From NCBI RefSeq assembly GCF_035083965.1, contig NC_089732.1:2152883-2216882 (forward strand): a stretch of 64,000 nt of DNA, in the 5' to 3' direction. Made by a program: the position numbers and the translations under genes. The stretch comes from Branchiostoma lanceolatum (lineage: Eukaryota; Chordata; Leptocardii; Amphioxiformes; Branchiostomatidae). The notes under the pieces were generated by a model. It searched no databases and was not told the origin of the DNA. It worked only from the letters and a program-made list of their open reading frames with translations. The first letter of the stretch is position 1, and the number at the start of each line of letters is the position of its first letter. Positions 23,601-38,200 of this stretch are shown piece after piece.

Positions 23601-26273
23601 ATTTTACAGAACACCTTAGAAAATGGATGCAAACTAACCTGCTTTTGGTCTTTAGCAATGTCTTCACATTGTTTTAGATCCAATTTCTTCCCTTCGTCTT
23701 CTTTATCTGCTTTCTGGAAAAATGCAGGCAAATATATGAAACGGAAACATTATAGAATGGTCCAATATATGCCAATGGGCAACAGTTGATAAGACTTCGG
23801 CATGTGCTCTTTTTTAGGTTATGAAGTTCAAATCGTTAAGAATATAGGTCAAATATCAGTTGTGAAAAGAAGAACGAATAGCATTGGTGAAAACATATGC
23901 AATAGCAAAATTAAAACAGCTACATTACGTACAATATATCCAGCAATAGGAAGTCCAAATGACAGGTTAGATGGAAGTCATCACGTATGTGTGAGTAACG
24001 TATAACAGGAACACACCTTGAAAAACACGGCAAACAGCGCCGCCATGGTGAGTATCTTGACAGGCTGGATGAGGATGAGGTCGGAGAGGAATGACGTCAG
24101 GAAGATGAGCAGCCAGGCTTCTGCCTTCTCCCGCCCGAACTCAAACGTGTACAGCATGACGAAGAAGGCGGCGGTGTTGGTGGTCACGAACACAAGGATG
24201 AAGCCTTGGGATTAAAACAATAGCAGTAAAAACCTATGGGTAGACATTGCCAGAATAGTATCTAGAGGTAGGACACGGGCGTTACGGAAAGTACTGCAGA
24301 TACTATCATGACTCGGCAGAACGGTGATATAGAAGTAAACGCGCTCATTTTAGCTAGAGCTGAGCTCACACTCGGACCCATGATCAGTTTTCCAGGTGTC
24401 TATGGATACAAACATCCGTAAAAAACACGCATACAAGAGATCAATCATATGGAAATAAATATTTAGACAAATCATATAGAACCATCAAACAACTCACACA
24501 AAATGGCAGTCATACTACATGCATGCATGATGTGTCAAAGACGCCTTAAGAACCCGTTCAACTGACCTGTAGAATTTCAATATCAATATTGAAATGTTCT
24601 AAGTGTCACTCACCAATATAGACAAACCACCACGGCAGCACCCCTGGAGTGTCGTTCTCCGGATCTTCCAGTACAGCGTACTTCTCATTCACCTCTGCAA
24701 TCGTAAAGACGTCGACGTCAGTTATTTGATATAATATCAACATTTTCAGAGCTGTACGATTCACATAGTATTTCTGTGCAGCGGTTAGATGATGTTAAAT
24801 AACTTTTGAGGCTTTTGATATGTTTGTACTGTCCAATGACATCTTCCTGATGAGTAAACATTTAAACTTAAGACTGAACAAACATTCGAACATGACCGTT
24901 TATTTATTCATTTATCTATTTCTGTTTTCTTTTACAGGGTAGGCGCGCTTGGTGCTTAACACACTCCTTTATAAGCGAGCCCTGTTTGAGTTTAGATGCT
25001 AGTTGTGGTGTACAAGTTTTAGAATATAACATTGAAATACTGCTCTTGCTTGGATGCATAAGTTTCATAGCTAATTTTTTTTGCTAACAGAGTAAATCGT
25101 AACCCTGAGACTTGCTCTGTGCTGCGGAAGTCAGTTCCGTGACTTCGTCTTGCATGGTGCGGGCAGCTTCCCTCAGGACCTTCGGCAATAAGAAACACAA
25201 ACGAGAACGTTAGATGGTAAAGATCTAAGACTAATATATATATAGTAAATATCTAAAACTCCTCTAATCATCTTGAAGTGACTTATACATTTGCTGGGCA
25301 TCAGCTTAATAATGATATGCTACATTTATACTATCTAGGTACATACATACCTGTTCAGGCAATGACGGTTCCACGTTCATCAGATAAATTTCGGTGCTCG
25401 ACAGTCCGGTGGAAGCAGGTTTGTTCTTTGATGAAGACCGTTTAGGACGTCCGTCCGATTTGTCTTCTTTGATGGCACGGTTGTCAGCAGAAGTGCCTAG
25501 CGATCGACATATGATTTAAAATTGCATGGTGGTGCCTATCAGCCAAATGCTGGCATATGTCTTAAACCCCAGTGTGAAGCGCCATCTAGAACCACAATGT
25601 AGAAATGCAACCAGTAAGGTCTTTGGCATTCTTATCATTACTATTGCCCCTGTGTATCACTCTTTCCTTAACTTTGCTTGTGTGTGGTATGTGGTGAACA
25701 GTTGAAAAGTTTAACATACTTTTCTTCTGTGTATTTTCCGGACGCTGCTTGACGCTCCGGAAGATCCAAATGATGATGGCGTTGACAGGAAACACCACCG
25801 CGGCGCTTTGGAGACCGATGACAATCTGTAGAAGAAAACATCACAATATGTAGTGTCTATACCTAAAGATAAATGTACAATGTCATATAACGTATTCTCT
25901 TTGGTCTATGTTATATAGTCGCAAAATATAATCTGTATCTTCTATGTGGATGGCATTACCATTAAGAGATTAGAACCTTCTTCTACCTCTTTACGCACAC
26001 GTTTAGAGGCAAATACATTATTGGATCGGTCGAAGATTCTCCCTTGACATTGTGGCTACCTGAGGCCAGGAAATAGGGATCTGCACATCAAACCCGAAGA
26101 TGGTGACGGGTTCCGGCTGGGCGAAGTCGTCTCCTCGGCCGAAGAACATGATGTTTGCCAGCATGGTGCACATGATGATGGACAGGCAGCAGGAGACGCG
26201 CTGGGTGCGGGTGAAGGGGCTGCTGGCAGGGCGGCCGTACACAGAGTACCAGATGTGGCCGTCTCGCAGGTCC
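20652..26273 (-). other. Gene B: TM2-TM11, polycystin domain and channel
   Basis: Thirteen exons match those of genes A and C in length (214, 106, 146, 76, 81, 188, 75, 228, 142, 219, 126, 225 nt); the last exon is 812 nt here against 824 nt. That loss of four codons falls in the S1-S2 loop, where B reads NTMSGFGLSGHF. The pore reads VTIIAGDLNFEQ, with Glu where A has Lys. The tail ends FEDLDER with TAA. No break in frame was seen. Confidence 0.9.
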
Positions 26274-29200
26274 CTGTGGTCCAATTAGCCAATCAATCAA
26301 TCATTCAATCAAATAATCAACTAGCATTATAATGCAGAAGTATAAAGCTGAAGAAAAAAACTATTATTATGCCAAATTTTTATCATGATACGTGCCACAT
26401 TGTACATTGTACATTCTTAACTTTAAACCTGAATGAGGGTATCACAGATCTAGGAAAAATTCGATGCCTCAATAGACCCCTTTCCAAATACCGCGGCCAT
26501 TTTGAATCCAGGGCGCGCGCACGTGATTCGAGCGCGGGAAAAGTCAACACCCGGTAAGACCAAGCCAGCGGTACGGCGCTCCCAGTAGAAACCAGCGTTG
26601 AGTCATCTTCGGCGGCGAGATGTTCTCCTTCTCGGTGAAATCCATCGATATATTTGCATGGCACAAGTAGATGATATTGTTGTGGACACTTGGACTAGAT
26701 ATCGGCCAGTAAAATTGTGAATTTCTGCTACTTTTCCACAGTTTCTGCCGGGATGTTGAACGTGGGCTACAGTGATAAAATGCTGATATGTTTACACCGC
26801 GTGCTTGTAATTTCCCTAATAATGTTAGCTAAAGTCGAGAAAAATCCCACAAAACATACACTTTTCGGATCATTTTAGCTTCGTTTAGGTATGAATATAA
26901 CTCTTGAGCCTTTTGGCTGTCGTGACAATGCCAACATCATCTTGAAATTACGTTAGTTTGAGGGAGGGTTTTGTTTTCTGTGCAGCGTTACATCGACTTC
27001 GCTCAGCAATATTTGACATTTCCGTTGAATGCAATCCCACAAAAAAAACAAGACGTGAAAATATAGACTTAAGTTCAATGTCCTTTTGGGTACAAATTTG
27101 GCAGCATTCCGGCGGCTTTTTGACGATCTTTTCGGATGCCAAGAATTTAGGCTTGAGGACTCCAAGTACGCGAGTGAAGTTGTGTTTTCCATTCTATCTG
27201 ACGTTTCTTTAAATCATTTTGCGCGGCAATATTTCAGATATCTGTTGGCCGGATGGAACCCAAAAAACGTTAAATAATATTGACTTGAGGACTGAAGGAC
27301 CTCCGGCCGATATTTTTCCTTTTGTTGTGGGGTTTCATCCTGTGGAAATCTAAGATATTTCCGCAAAAAGTGATGTAATAAAACGCTCCAAAGAAAACAC
27401 GCCCCCTGCTTCACTCACAAGTCGAGAAAAAACCCGTAAAGCATACACTTTTCGGGCTGGGATCCTTATAGCTACTTAGATAGAAATATACAGAATTTTA
27501 CCGGTTGTGACTTCCCCTGGGAAAACGCGCGTTGAGAGGGGGTCGTGTTTCTGTCTAGCCTTTCTTTCTTTTCTGTCTAGCTTTTCCTTTCTCTCTTGTT
27601 ACATCGCTCCGCAAGCGATATTTGACATTTCCGCTGAATGCAATCCCACAAAAAAAGACCTGAAAATGTAGGCTTGAGCTAAAGGTAATTTTTTGGGGGA
27701 ATTTAGCAGAATTTCGGCGGCTTCTTTTGACGAGTTTTCTGAAATATCAAAACCTAAAGTACGTGAGTGAAGATGGAGTGTTTTCACTTTGCGCCGTAAT
27801 ATCTTAATTTTCGTCGGATGATATTACAGAAGCGTGAAAATATAGGCTTGAGGGCTTTGCGAGTATAAAAATTTGACGGAACTTCGGTGGCTCCTTTGAC
27901 TTTGACGATATTTCAGTGCCAAGATTAGCTTGTTGAAGTTCGTGAGTGAAGCAGGGGGCGTGTTTTCTTTGTAGCGTTTCATTACATTACTTTTTGCGGA
28001 AATATTTTAGATTTCCACAGGATGAAACCCCACAACAAAAGGAAAAATATCGGCCGGAGGTCCTTCAGTCCTCAAGTCAATATTATTTAACGTTTTTTGG
28101 GTTCCATCCGGCCAACAGATATCTGAAATATTGCCGCGCAAAATGATTTAAAGAAACGTCAGATAGAATGGAAAACACACCTTCACTCACGTACTTAGAG
28201 TCCTCAAGCCTAAATACTTGGCATCCGAAAAGATCGTCAAAAAGCCGCCGGAATGCTGCCATATTTAAGGACATTGAACTCAAGCCTAGGCCTATATTTT
28301 CACGTTTTTTTTGTGTGTGGGATTGCATTCAGCGGAAATGTCAAATATTGCTGAGCGAAGTCGATGTAACGCTGCACAGAAAACACGACCCTCCCTCAAA
28401 CTAACGTAATTTCAAGATGATGTTGGCATTGTCACGACAGCCAAAAGGCTCAAGAGTTATATTCATACCTAAACGAAGCTAAAATGATCCGAAAAGTGTA
28501 TGTTTTGTGGGATTTTTCTCGACTTTAGCTAACATTATTAGGGAAATTACAAGCACGCGGTGTAAACATATCAGCATTTTATCACTGTAGCGCGCGTTCA
28601 ACATCCCGGCAGAAACTGTGGAAAAGTAGCAGAAATTCACAATTTTACTGGCCGATATCTAGTCCAAGTGTCCACAACAATATCATCTACTTGTGCCATG
28701 CAAATATATCGATGGATTTCACCGAGGAGGAGAACATCTCGCCGCCGAAGATGACTCAACGCTGGTTTCTACTGGGAACGCCTTACCGCTGGCTTGGTCT
28801 TACCGGGTGTTGACTTTTCCCGCGCTCGAATCACGTGCGCGCGCCCTGGATTCAAAATGGCCGCGGTATTTGGAAAGGGGTCTATTCTCAACTTTGTGGG
28901 AAAGTATCACAGAACAATACAGGTCATATTTACTTGGCAGTTCTATCAGCGAACAGAGTGCTGAAGGCCACCAGCTGCTCGTCCTTAGCTGCAGGCAGCA
29001 CGCGCTCAATTTGCTCATCGTCCTCGTCAAAGGCCAGCCACCTAGAATAAAGTATGTAAAATACTAAAATCATTGCAATCAATACATGGCACAGTGCATT
29101 GCTTCTAACACAACATCCAAATACTAAATCCTCTTTTCAATTGTGTCATACCGGTCTTAAATTGCTTGCAATTTGCTCATGGTACTCTCTAAGTGAATGT

Positions 29201-32200
29201 TTTGAATTTTAAACGTGCCCTTGATTTTCTATCATTGACGAAGCCTACCTGTTGCAGAGGAAGTAGTACTGGTGGTTTATATCCAGCAGATCGTCTACAA
29301 TGACTTTCTCCAGAAACCTGTAAATGTGAGAGGCAAGACATTCGTTAGACAAACAAGTCAGTGTCTGACCTGTATTCATAACTACACGTTTAATCTTGTT
29401 CAGTCACCAGGAGGTGTTGCCCTTCCCGCTAGACCTGACCAGTGTCAAGACGTACTCAACGTGCTATGGCAGAAATGCCCTTACCGAATCCTCTAAGTGA
29501 AAAGCACTTGATTTCTAGAGATGGACTCACCAGGACGGCTCCTTCCCGGAGTTGTCGTGCCACACGCGCACGTGGGTGAGCCAGCCTGGGTCCGTCTCGG
29601 TGCACAGAACAAACCCGGCCATGTTTCCCTTCTCAAACATGGCGGAGTAGGGCTGGTGGAGGAGGAACGGGCCGCACTCCCTGGTCGCCCCGTGCAGCAT
29701 GATGGACACCTACGATCAAATAAGATAGATGTCACAGAGCTGCAAGATGATAGACAAAATAAAAGTACAGAAATGTCTAGATGGAAGGGTTTGATATGTT
29801 TTAAAAGTGTAAAATACATAATGAAATTCTACTTCATAGAAATTGTTCAAGTAGAAATCGTCTTCACCTTTGCTGTTGTCCCTGCGTTTGCTCTCGGTCC
29901 AGTGAAGACCCTCAGGTAGTAGCGAGGTTTGGGACGTTTCGTGTCGTCGAAGATTGCTGCCGTGGTGGTCTGGGATAAAACAACATACATCCATAGGTCT
30001 CACCTTATTCTCTACAAAATACTTGATATTCATGACATTGAAGTGGACATTAAATTCTCATTCATGTTCAGTTACCTTCCCGAGATCCTTGGCATCATTT
30101 TTCCTTGTCCAGGGCACACACAATGCGATGTAGAAGGAGAACAGGACGCAGCACGTCATGATGCCGATGGGATTCTGTATCAGGTTCTTCAGCAGAAGGA
30201 AACCTTCCAGAGCGCGCTCAAAGTTGATCTCGTTTGGGGGAATCAGGCCCATCAGACCCGAGAACTTGGTCAGGTGGTCACAGCGGCAGTGGAGATGGGT
30301 CCTGCTCGTCAGAGGCCCAACCTGCGGAATTCAAGATGTCAAAAATGTGAATTTCATGCAGCCATAATTTTATTATCATTTTCATAAAATCACATAAGAC
30401 GCGACGAGTACACGATGGTTATCCATGCCAATTACGGTGACTGATCATGTCTAGCACTTTATATGTGCTCCTTTTCGTGTACAGAACTTAAGCGTTCATT
30501 TGTTTACACTATTTCAAACGTACTCAAATTACAATGGCCTTTACCTCACAACCACTTCGGTCCCAGAAATGGTCCTTCTCGTTAAAGAACACGCATTCTA
30601 CGGGTTCAACGAAGACTGCAAATGAGACTGTTAGACCGCCTCCCACATCAGTTCCTTCTGCACTTGTAGGCACAATTCCTGCCATGAAAAAAAGGTACGA
30701 TGTCTAAAAGGACAGTGACGTTTTTATTTCGTCAATTCGTCACGGTAGGTTATAAAAGAGCGAAGCCTTCCTATCTACCACCCCAGTACCCTAATTATGT
30801 TCCAAAAAAGTTTCAAAGAAAGAAGAGCAACTATCACCAAAAGCATCAAGTTCTTACCGATGTACCAGTGGGTGTCATTGCTGTCCCAAATGTCCACGTC
30901 ACCGAGACGCACTCGCCAGATGTACGGGTCTGACGTCACGGTGATGTTTTCATCCAGATCAAGAGAATAGCTGAGAGGAAAAGAAATCATTTTGACTTGC
31001 TTACAGTGTTCGTTGTTCGTTATAAACAATTTAACTTTATCTAAGTAAATGTTGCTAGGTAGTTCTAGTAGCAAAGCCCTGAAGAAGGTAGCTGACACAA
31101 GATGTTGGCAGGAAACAAGGGGTTAGTTGTGTTATACAAAGAAAACTCCAATATCCTACATATACATATGTATATATATGCTTAGCAACATAATGTCAAC
31201 ATTTAGGAATGTGTACCTGCATATGATATCTTCATTACGCCTTCTTTATCGAAACCTATGGTTATCATGGTGCCTCAAAAGTTAGAATCAACTCTTAAGA
31301 AAAATATCAATCTTTGATAGTACCATCCGGCATATAACATACCTCATGTTAGAAGGAATAGGAAGAGTGGTAGTCAGGTCGAACAGAGTCGCGTTGGGTT
31401 TGATGCCGTAGGCCAGGTACAGGGTAAAGGTTGGGGACACCAGAGGGTCCTTTGGGGCCAGGAAGATGAACGTGTCTGCCGGGTCGATGGAGCCGTTGTA
31501 CTTGAAAGGGACGTACTGAAAGGAAAAGGGTATTTTATATTTATGTTGTAGATTGTAAAGCAGGTCTTGAAAAACTCAGTTTGCTGAGATCTTAACATGC
31601 AATCAAATTAAAACCGGTCAGTGTTTTGGCAGTACTTCTGATTCCTTTCTAAGAGCTGTGATGTCCGGAGCTACACTTTGCAACTACCATCCCCGTTGCA
31701 CCACCGAAACGTTGGCAGGTCATTTTCCTTTAGTTGCATCTACGACAATACCCGTTTATTTAGTAATCTGAAACGGCAAAAGCAAAATATTCGACATAAC
31801 AGCTTTTTTACCTGTATTGTCCCGCCTACTCCAACGTCATCAAACTCCTCAGCTGCCACAGACTGGTTGTGCCTCAGGATGGAAAACTCTATGGGCTCCT
31901 CCAGGCCAGAAATCCCCTTCCTTTCCATGGAGTCGCTAAAATGCAGCCCTCCTATTCCTATGCCTAAGTCTCTGTGGCTGATGTTGGTGGCATACTCAAA
32001 AGGGTTTCTCCAGCGGCTATGTAAAACCTATGAAGTTTAAAAATATGAGCATCAATCATGTGAAATAGTTTGTAAAATGTATAAAAGTATTGGAATGCAA
32101 AGATTTATACCATAGTTTGCATCTAGAAGTGTGTTTCTAAGTAAAAAATTCATCTTACTTATAACACGTTTCGCTATTGATGACCACATGTACATGTACA

Positions 32201-35200
32201 TGACAACCACTGTCTCTATCTTTTCCCTGGATTGACATGAACATTGCTATTTTCTTATCATCTCACCTGCGTCCCATTGAAGACGCAGAACTCATCATTC
32301 GCTATTTCCTTGAGGTCTCTCTCTGTAATGCGACCCCTGATCCTCTATCGTCGTTGAAGTCAGATAGGATGAATGAATGAATGAATGAATGAATGAACAA
32401 ATAGATAAATGAATGAATGGATGGATGTTGTTATCTACAATTCGAATATCGTCGCTTAAATTCACAAACCAGGATTAACTTATTCTAAAATATCCTGGTG
32501 TCGGTTTTATTTCAAAACTTAACTCAAGGCATTTCTAAATTATCAAATTCTAGCAGTTCTATATGTCAATGTATATGTTTGAATATCTTTATGTTACAAA
32601 CAATTGACAATGAGTATTTTACGTGTTATTCTGTGGATTGGAATTGAGAGACATATAACGATGATATAAATTGTATTTTCAGTGATATAACTGTTGTGGG
32701 AGAGGGATTGAAGTGCTTTGTCACATGCGTGTTGACGGTTGCAGTTTTCCAATTATGAAAATGCAATGTTTCTACAGACTTCCCCCCTAAAGTTACAGAA
32801 TCTGCTAGAGAAAGTGAATGTCTTTTTTGTGTTTGTACTTTTAGGGACAATGAAAGTTTTCGATTACCAGAACCGATCGTGCGTATGCCATCACAAAGAC
32901 TGGTAATGGCGGAAGTCGGAACCAGGTTCCATCTTCAAAACTGGTGAAGTGGACGGTGTGATCTTTATTATTGAACCACGTGGGACAGTCAGTCCTGTTG
33001 ACCACAACCTGCAGACCAGTAAAAGGAAAAACTGTGGCTGAAAGTGGCCGGTAAAAACTCGTGAATCTCGAGTGAAGAACTTCATTCAATAAAGTGAGCA
33101 CCCTGGTCACCATACGGTCCAGCGAGCCTGGGCAGCATACCCCTCGGCTAGCAAGGAACCATCTACCGACTACGCCTTAAGGACTGCCCCGGGGAATTTC
33201 AGCCGACCTAGACAGATAGCTACAGGCCGGCTAATCAGAAATAACGTCTGTTAGAGAAAGGCCAATACTAGATGAGCTTGAACCGGTTAAGCACCCCAAT
33301 GCCGAACCAGAAAGCTAGACATTAAGATTCTGGGAGGATTGTACCCTAAATGTGTATCGAAGAAGATCATTCCGTCAGATCTAAACTACAAAGATTATAT
33401 GATCTACAAATAAGTTTACGCAGTACCAACATTAAGAGTCTTTGCAATAACACACGATGAGAAGGACGGCACTCATCTCTGTTTCTTTAGACCACACTTC
33501 ATGTGTACTGTGTTGGCATGCCTTATTCTATTTCTTATCATCATGCTAGTTTGTACACCCACCTGAAAGTCCTCCGATGATATCATTGTCACGACTTCAC
33601 GCGGTACTTTTCCCATCAGAATCTGGTTAGTGAGTTCATCAATGGCACGAAAAGCTATGGTCGTGGCGTTTCGATTCTGAAGAAGAACAAGAATCAAAAT
33701 ATTGTTTAGCGGAAACAATGGGAAGGTATAAGAACAACGGATAGTATCTTACATAGTCATGGTTGGAAGGTGAGGTCAAAATTGAGCTCCTTATTTATTG
33801 CTGTTGGGCCCTTTCCTATGTCCCAGCTTGCGAGGCAGATTATGGTTAGGACATAATCAGGAAACCAACATTCAGCGCTGACTTGGAACCCTAATGGTAG
33901 GAATTGGCTTCATTGCCGCAGAAGTGAGAAGACTGGGAACCAACTATGAAAAATCATAGAATACAACTCCGAGCAGAAACAGATAGAGGATAATTGTCGA
34001 AAATCTATGTTCCAGTGGGATCCTATATGGTTACATTTATATTTTACCCGACAACTTCCAGGTTTGACCATTTAACAGGCTTACGTCACAGTCACGTTAA
34101 TACAAAGGAAAACATATATTCATCATCATCGGTATCGGTCGACTGTGGAACAGGCGACTGTGAGTTTCAACCAGTTTCTTCTGTATATTGCTCAAGTTTA
34201 AACCTTTATTGCTCAAGTATAGTATATATTCTTGTTACCCAAGACAATAAGATTATAAGTATGAATTGGTATAGCTTTCTACCTTGAGTAAAGTCGACTC
34301 CGTCGTATTCGCGTCTTCAGGTGGCCCGTTTCCGGTGTGTTTCCATCCAGCAACAACTTCAGAACTTTTAAAGACATTGAAGGCAGCTGGAAGATAAATA
34401 AAAATGACACACATACATAGAAATAACTTAACGTCCTAAGAGATTAAATGTTTTAACCAAGTTACTGGTGTTTGAAATACTGCTTTTTCTTAATTCGTCT
34501 TTCAAGACGACGTACCCAAAGGAAACGAAAACAATTTAATTTTTCAGGATTGGGGGTCGACGTATGTTGGCGATATCAAAATGTATTGAAAGACCACAAT
34601 TTTGGAAAACGTGGACGCTCTATCTTGCTAACCTGTCATGATGATACCAGCAACTCTCTCGACTTTTTCCTGTGTCATATTTGTTGTGGTGACTTTTTGA
34701 GTCATGAACTTGGCCATGTGGAGGAGTTGCTTGGCTGCACTGACCTGTTGACCAAACGTAGAAGACGGCAATTGTGTTAGTAAATGGCGTGCTTGGTGAA
34801 GAGATGGGCAAGACTGCCCCAGTAGATCGAGAGTTCAAAGCCCGACTTGCGCACTGCTATTAAAGGTTGCGGTCGTTTGAAAGGGTGGTGGGTTCTTTAA
34901 CATGATGGAGGTGTGACTCTACATAAATATGAGACTGACGGCGTGACGTCAACGTCCCTTCTACGGGTCTAACCCAACACTTATGACGAGATTGACGACG
35001 TCAAATCAGGTGAATTGTGTACCTGTCCGTCTGCCGTGACCTCGTCGTCATAGTGAGTGGCCTGAATGAGGGACTCGGAGGACTGGATGACGGATTCAAC
35101 GTTCTCTATAGGAACTCTCCCAACGTTATAGATGATCGCCTGTCGTGCCTGTGGAGTTATTGTGAGCAAAAAGATGACTACCTTTTGATATATTACAGTA

Positions 35201-38200
35201 TACAGTTGATTATATTCTTATATGTACGTCGATGATATTCGTACCAAATCAAAGAAGTGTAAATAGAACATCATTTCTTTATCTCAGATTCTGTATTTTG
35301 TTTTTTGTTTTTTTCTCTCCTCTTTTCTTGTAATCGCTCCTTAATTCTCTCTATCAAGTATATATCCAATCCTGTCTTTAGCGACCACTCAAGGAACCAC
35401 CAAAAAGGCCACAATCCAGGTGGTTCTACTGCAGAAGGGTCACTACAATATGATCGACTTTAAAGACTGACACAAAATTTTCAAATGTGACGACAACTTT
35501 TAAACTGGCAGTTTGATGCCTCCAACGACACTGTCTTTTTAGTTAACGTGTATGTACACTTGACGTACCTCACACCAGTCAACAACACATTTGGTTCATT
35601 CTTACTCTAAAGTTAGTGACATTGAAAGAGCCATTCATTCTAAGACTGATACACTTACTTCCCTCCAGTCCACCACTCCATAAGCTCCTTCTGAGCGGAT
35701 GTTGTTGAGAGTTGCCGCTATGATGGTACTTAAGTGCACGGCCTCCATTTTGTTTCCCCAGCGGATGGCGGTCTCCACTTCAGCGTTGGTGGCGTCGATA
35801 GCGGTGAGCAGCTCTTCAAAAGGAGGCAGCCGAACCTGTTATAAGTATGCATACATATCAAAACTACATGAAGAACGGTAAGATGAAGACTCATCTAAGT
35901 TTGGGACCGAATTATTGCAGCCATTTGGTAGAAGACTACCAAGATGTTGGTTGGTAGAAATTACATTGTTGTCTACAAGAGAATAATACTATGTTCAGCT
36001 ATAGTGTTGTAAAATCTTCGGATATCATTCTTTAACAGTTTTGCAATGGTCCGCATTTCTCATTATCCTCATTATTATAAAAAACGTCATCTTCAACATC
36101 AACAAATCTTCATCATCATTATCTTTATGCGCTGCAAGTTCTTATAATTCTGACAATAGCCAGAGAATGGCACCAGTCATTGCCCCGCATCCACAACATC
36201 ATCTAATTGCATCAAGAAATCTCAAATTCAATACTTTAAGAAAAGAACAAGTAGGTCCTGGTTAGAAACGTATGAATAGCAAAAAAAAATGCATTAGTAG
36301 AAAAAAATTATTTGCTAAAGGCATAGCTAGACTCATATAGTTTAATTTACATTGCGAATTTTGTTGCATATACGATGACTTGACATATAATTTCCATGGC
36401 AGAAAATCTACCTCAGTGTCAAAGGCAAATCTAGACTCTTAGTGTAATCTCTTAAATTCATGGTGTATTTACATTGCGGAGTTTGTTCCATATCTGGTGA
36501 TTTGATTTATCGTAATATCGCCCTTACCGTCAGCTCCAGTTCACTAGTCTTTGTCGTTCCCTCCTGGTCGGACATCTCCACCAGAATGAAGACCTTGTAG
36601 TCATCAGACGCCAGACCGGACGGCAGCTTGAATGGAAGTGGCGATGGCGACTGTTTCAAACAAAGCACGGAAATATAAAGATTCAATTAGAATAATTCCA
36701 TACGACAGGGATGCTTTAATTTTGAATCAACCATACTTTGTATGGGCCATTACGTCGTAACATGCCTATTTGTATCAATTACAATTATTTAAACAGCTTT
36801 TTATTGGCAATCAGTGCTTAAAACCACGAGAACTCGTATTGGATGAGATATTTACATGATGAGTAAGTTTCACACGATCATTGTGCTACAAGCATTCCTA
36901 CACTCACCATTCCGTGCTGCAGTAAGTTGTAATGTCCTGACTCGGAGTCAGTCGAGAGGGTGCTGACTGAAGCTGTGGCTCTGGTTCTGTAGTAGAACTC
37001 ATACCGAATCGCTCCGACACCTTCAAAGTCTAGCGAAAAAAAATAGAAACGATCTTTTTAATAAGTGCGAAGGGATCTTAAAAGTGCTCTAGGAGTGGCT
37101 TTCCTCAAACAGTCCATCCAAGAGGACGTCACTAACCGAAGCTTTCTACTCATTTTCGACTGTTCGTGAGTCCCTGTGAGAAAATGTGTGTACAGTGCCT
37201 TTCCCAAGAGCACATCATAATTCTAACCCAGAACTTCTAGACCACCTGGCCACCTATACAACCTTGCCACCTATATACCAAGAACAAGAGATGCAAAACC
37301 TTTCTAATTGTTTAAAAGTTTGTGAAAAAGGATGTAGGGTCTGCGGAAAGAAGTTAACATACCTAAGCAGCCCAAGTCGAATCTGGTGGTCAGGGCGATC
37401 CCATCCGTCGGGCTTACGGTACAGAGGTTGGAGACTTCCCGGCATTCACAGCCCTCTCCGGTCCATGACGTGTCCAGCTCGCTGTACGGCTGTGTTCGGT
37501 TGCACTCGACTGTCGGGGTGGTGATAAACATTTAGTACAAGGTTACAATGTCTAACACTTTAACAAGTCTAACACGCGTACGATAGATATCTATGGAGTC
37601 TCCAGGTCATTCCTATTGATAGGGCAAAGTAAAGCTACTAACTTTAATGTCATATCTATGTCAGGGTTTTCTTGAAACATGAATGAATGAATGAATGAAT
37701 GAATGAATGAATGAACTTTATTGCTCAATAATATTAATCGCACATGGTTCAATGTATGTCATCAAATCAACAATACTAAAAGCTAAACTATCCTACAATT
37801 CTAAGTACAAAATATCATCGAAACCAGTATATGGGTTACAATATAGTCATGTATGGGTAATCCTGTCTCGCTTTTGCAATGATTTATGGAGGAATTGACC
37901 TATGTAGATGGAAATAGGAGTCGGACATGACAACAGTACATGGAAAATATCGCTCTGTGTACCAGATAGGGTGAAGTTTGTCTTAGTAGTAATTGTCTGT
38001 AACATCGCATCACTCTCTTTACTATAAGATGGACAATTCATCACAAAATGAAATGCATTTGCAATATTTTCATTACATGTAGGACACAATCTCTGAGTGG
38101 CTGGTGTGTTGTGATGTCGGCCCTTTTCAATTTCTAAGCAATATGCACTGATTCTCAGTTTTGTTATGCTAGTTGCAAACAGTTTATTATGAATTCATGT

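Noticed and set aside
26383-28693. Two mirror open frames (CKYIDGFHREGEHLAAEDD type) in the foldback element
   Set aside because: They arise because the arms are reverse complements. They are short, have no domain, and lie in the palindrome arms.
29521-29919. 132-aa plus-strand frame opposite the PLAT exons of gene B
   Set aside because: Antisense to well-supported PLAT exons; continues into intron sequence without conservation.
34786-34860. tRNA-like segment with GAGTTCAAAGCCCGAC
   Set aside because: Only a weak B-box resemblance, no A box or stems. Not supported.
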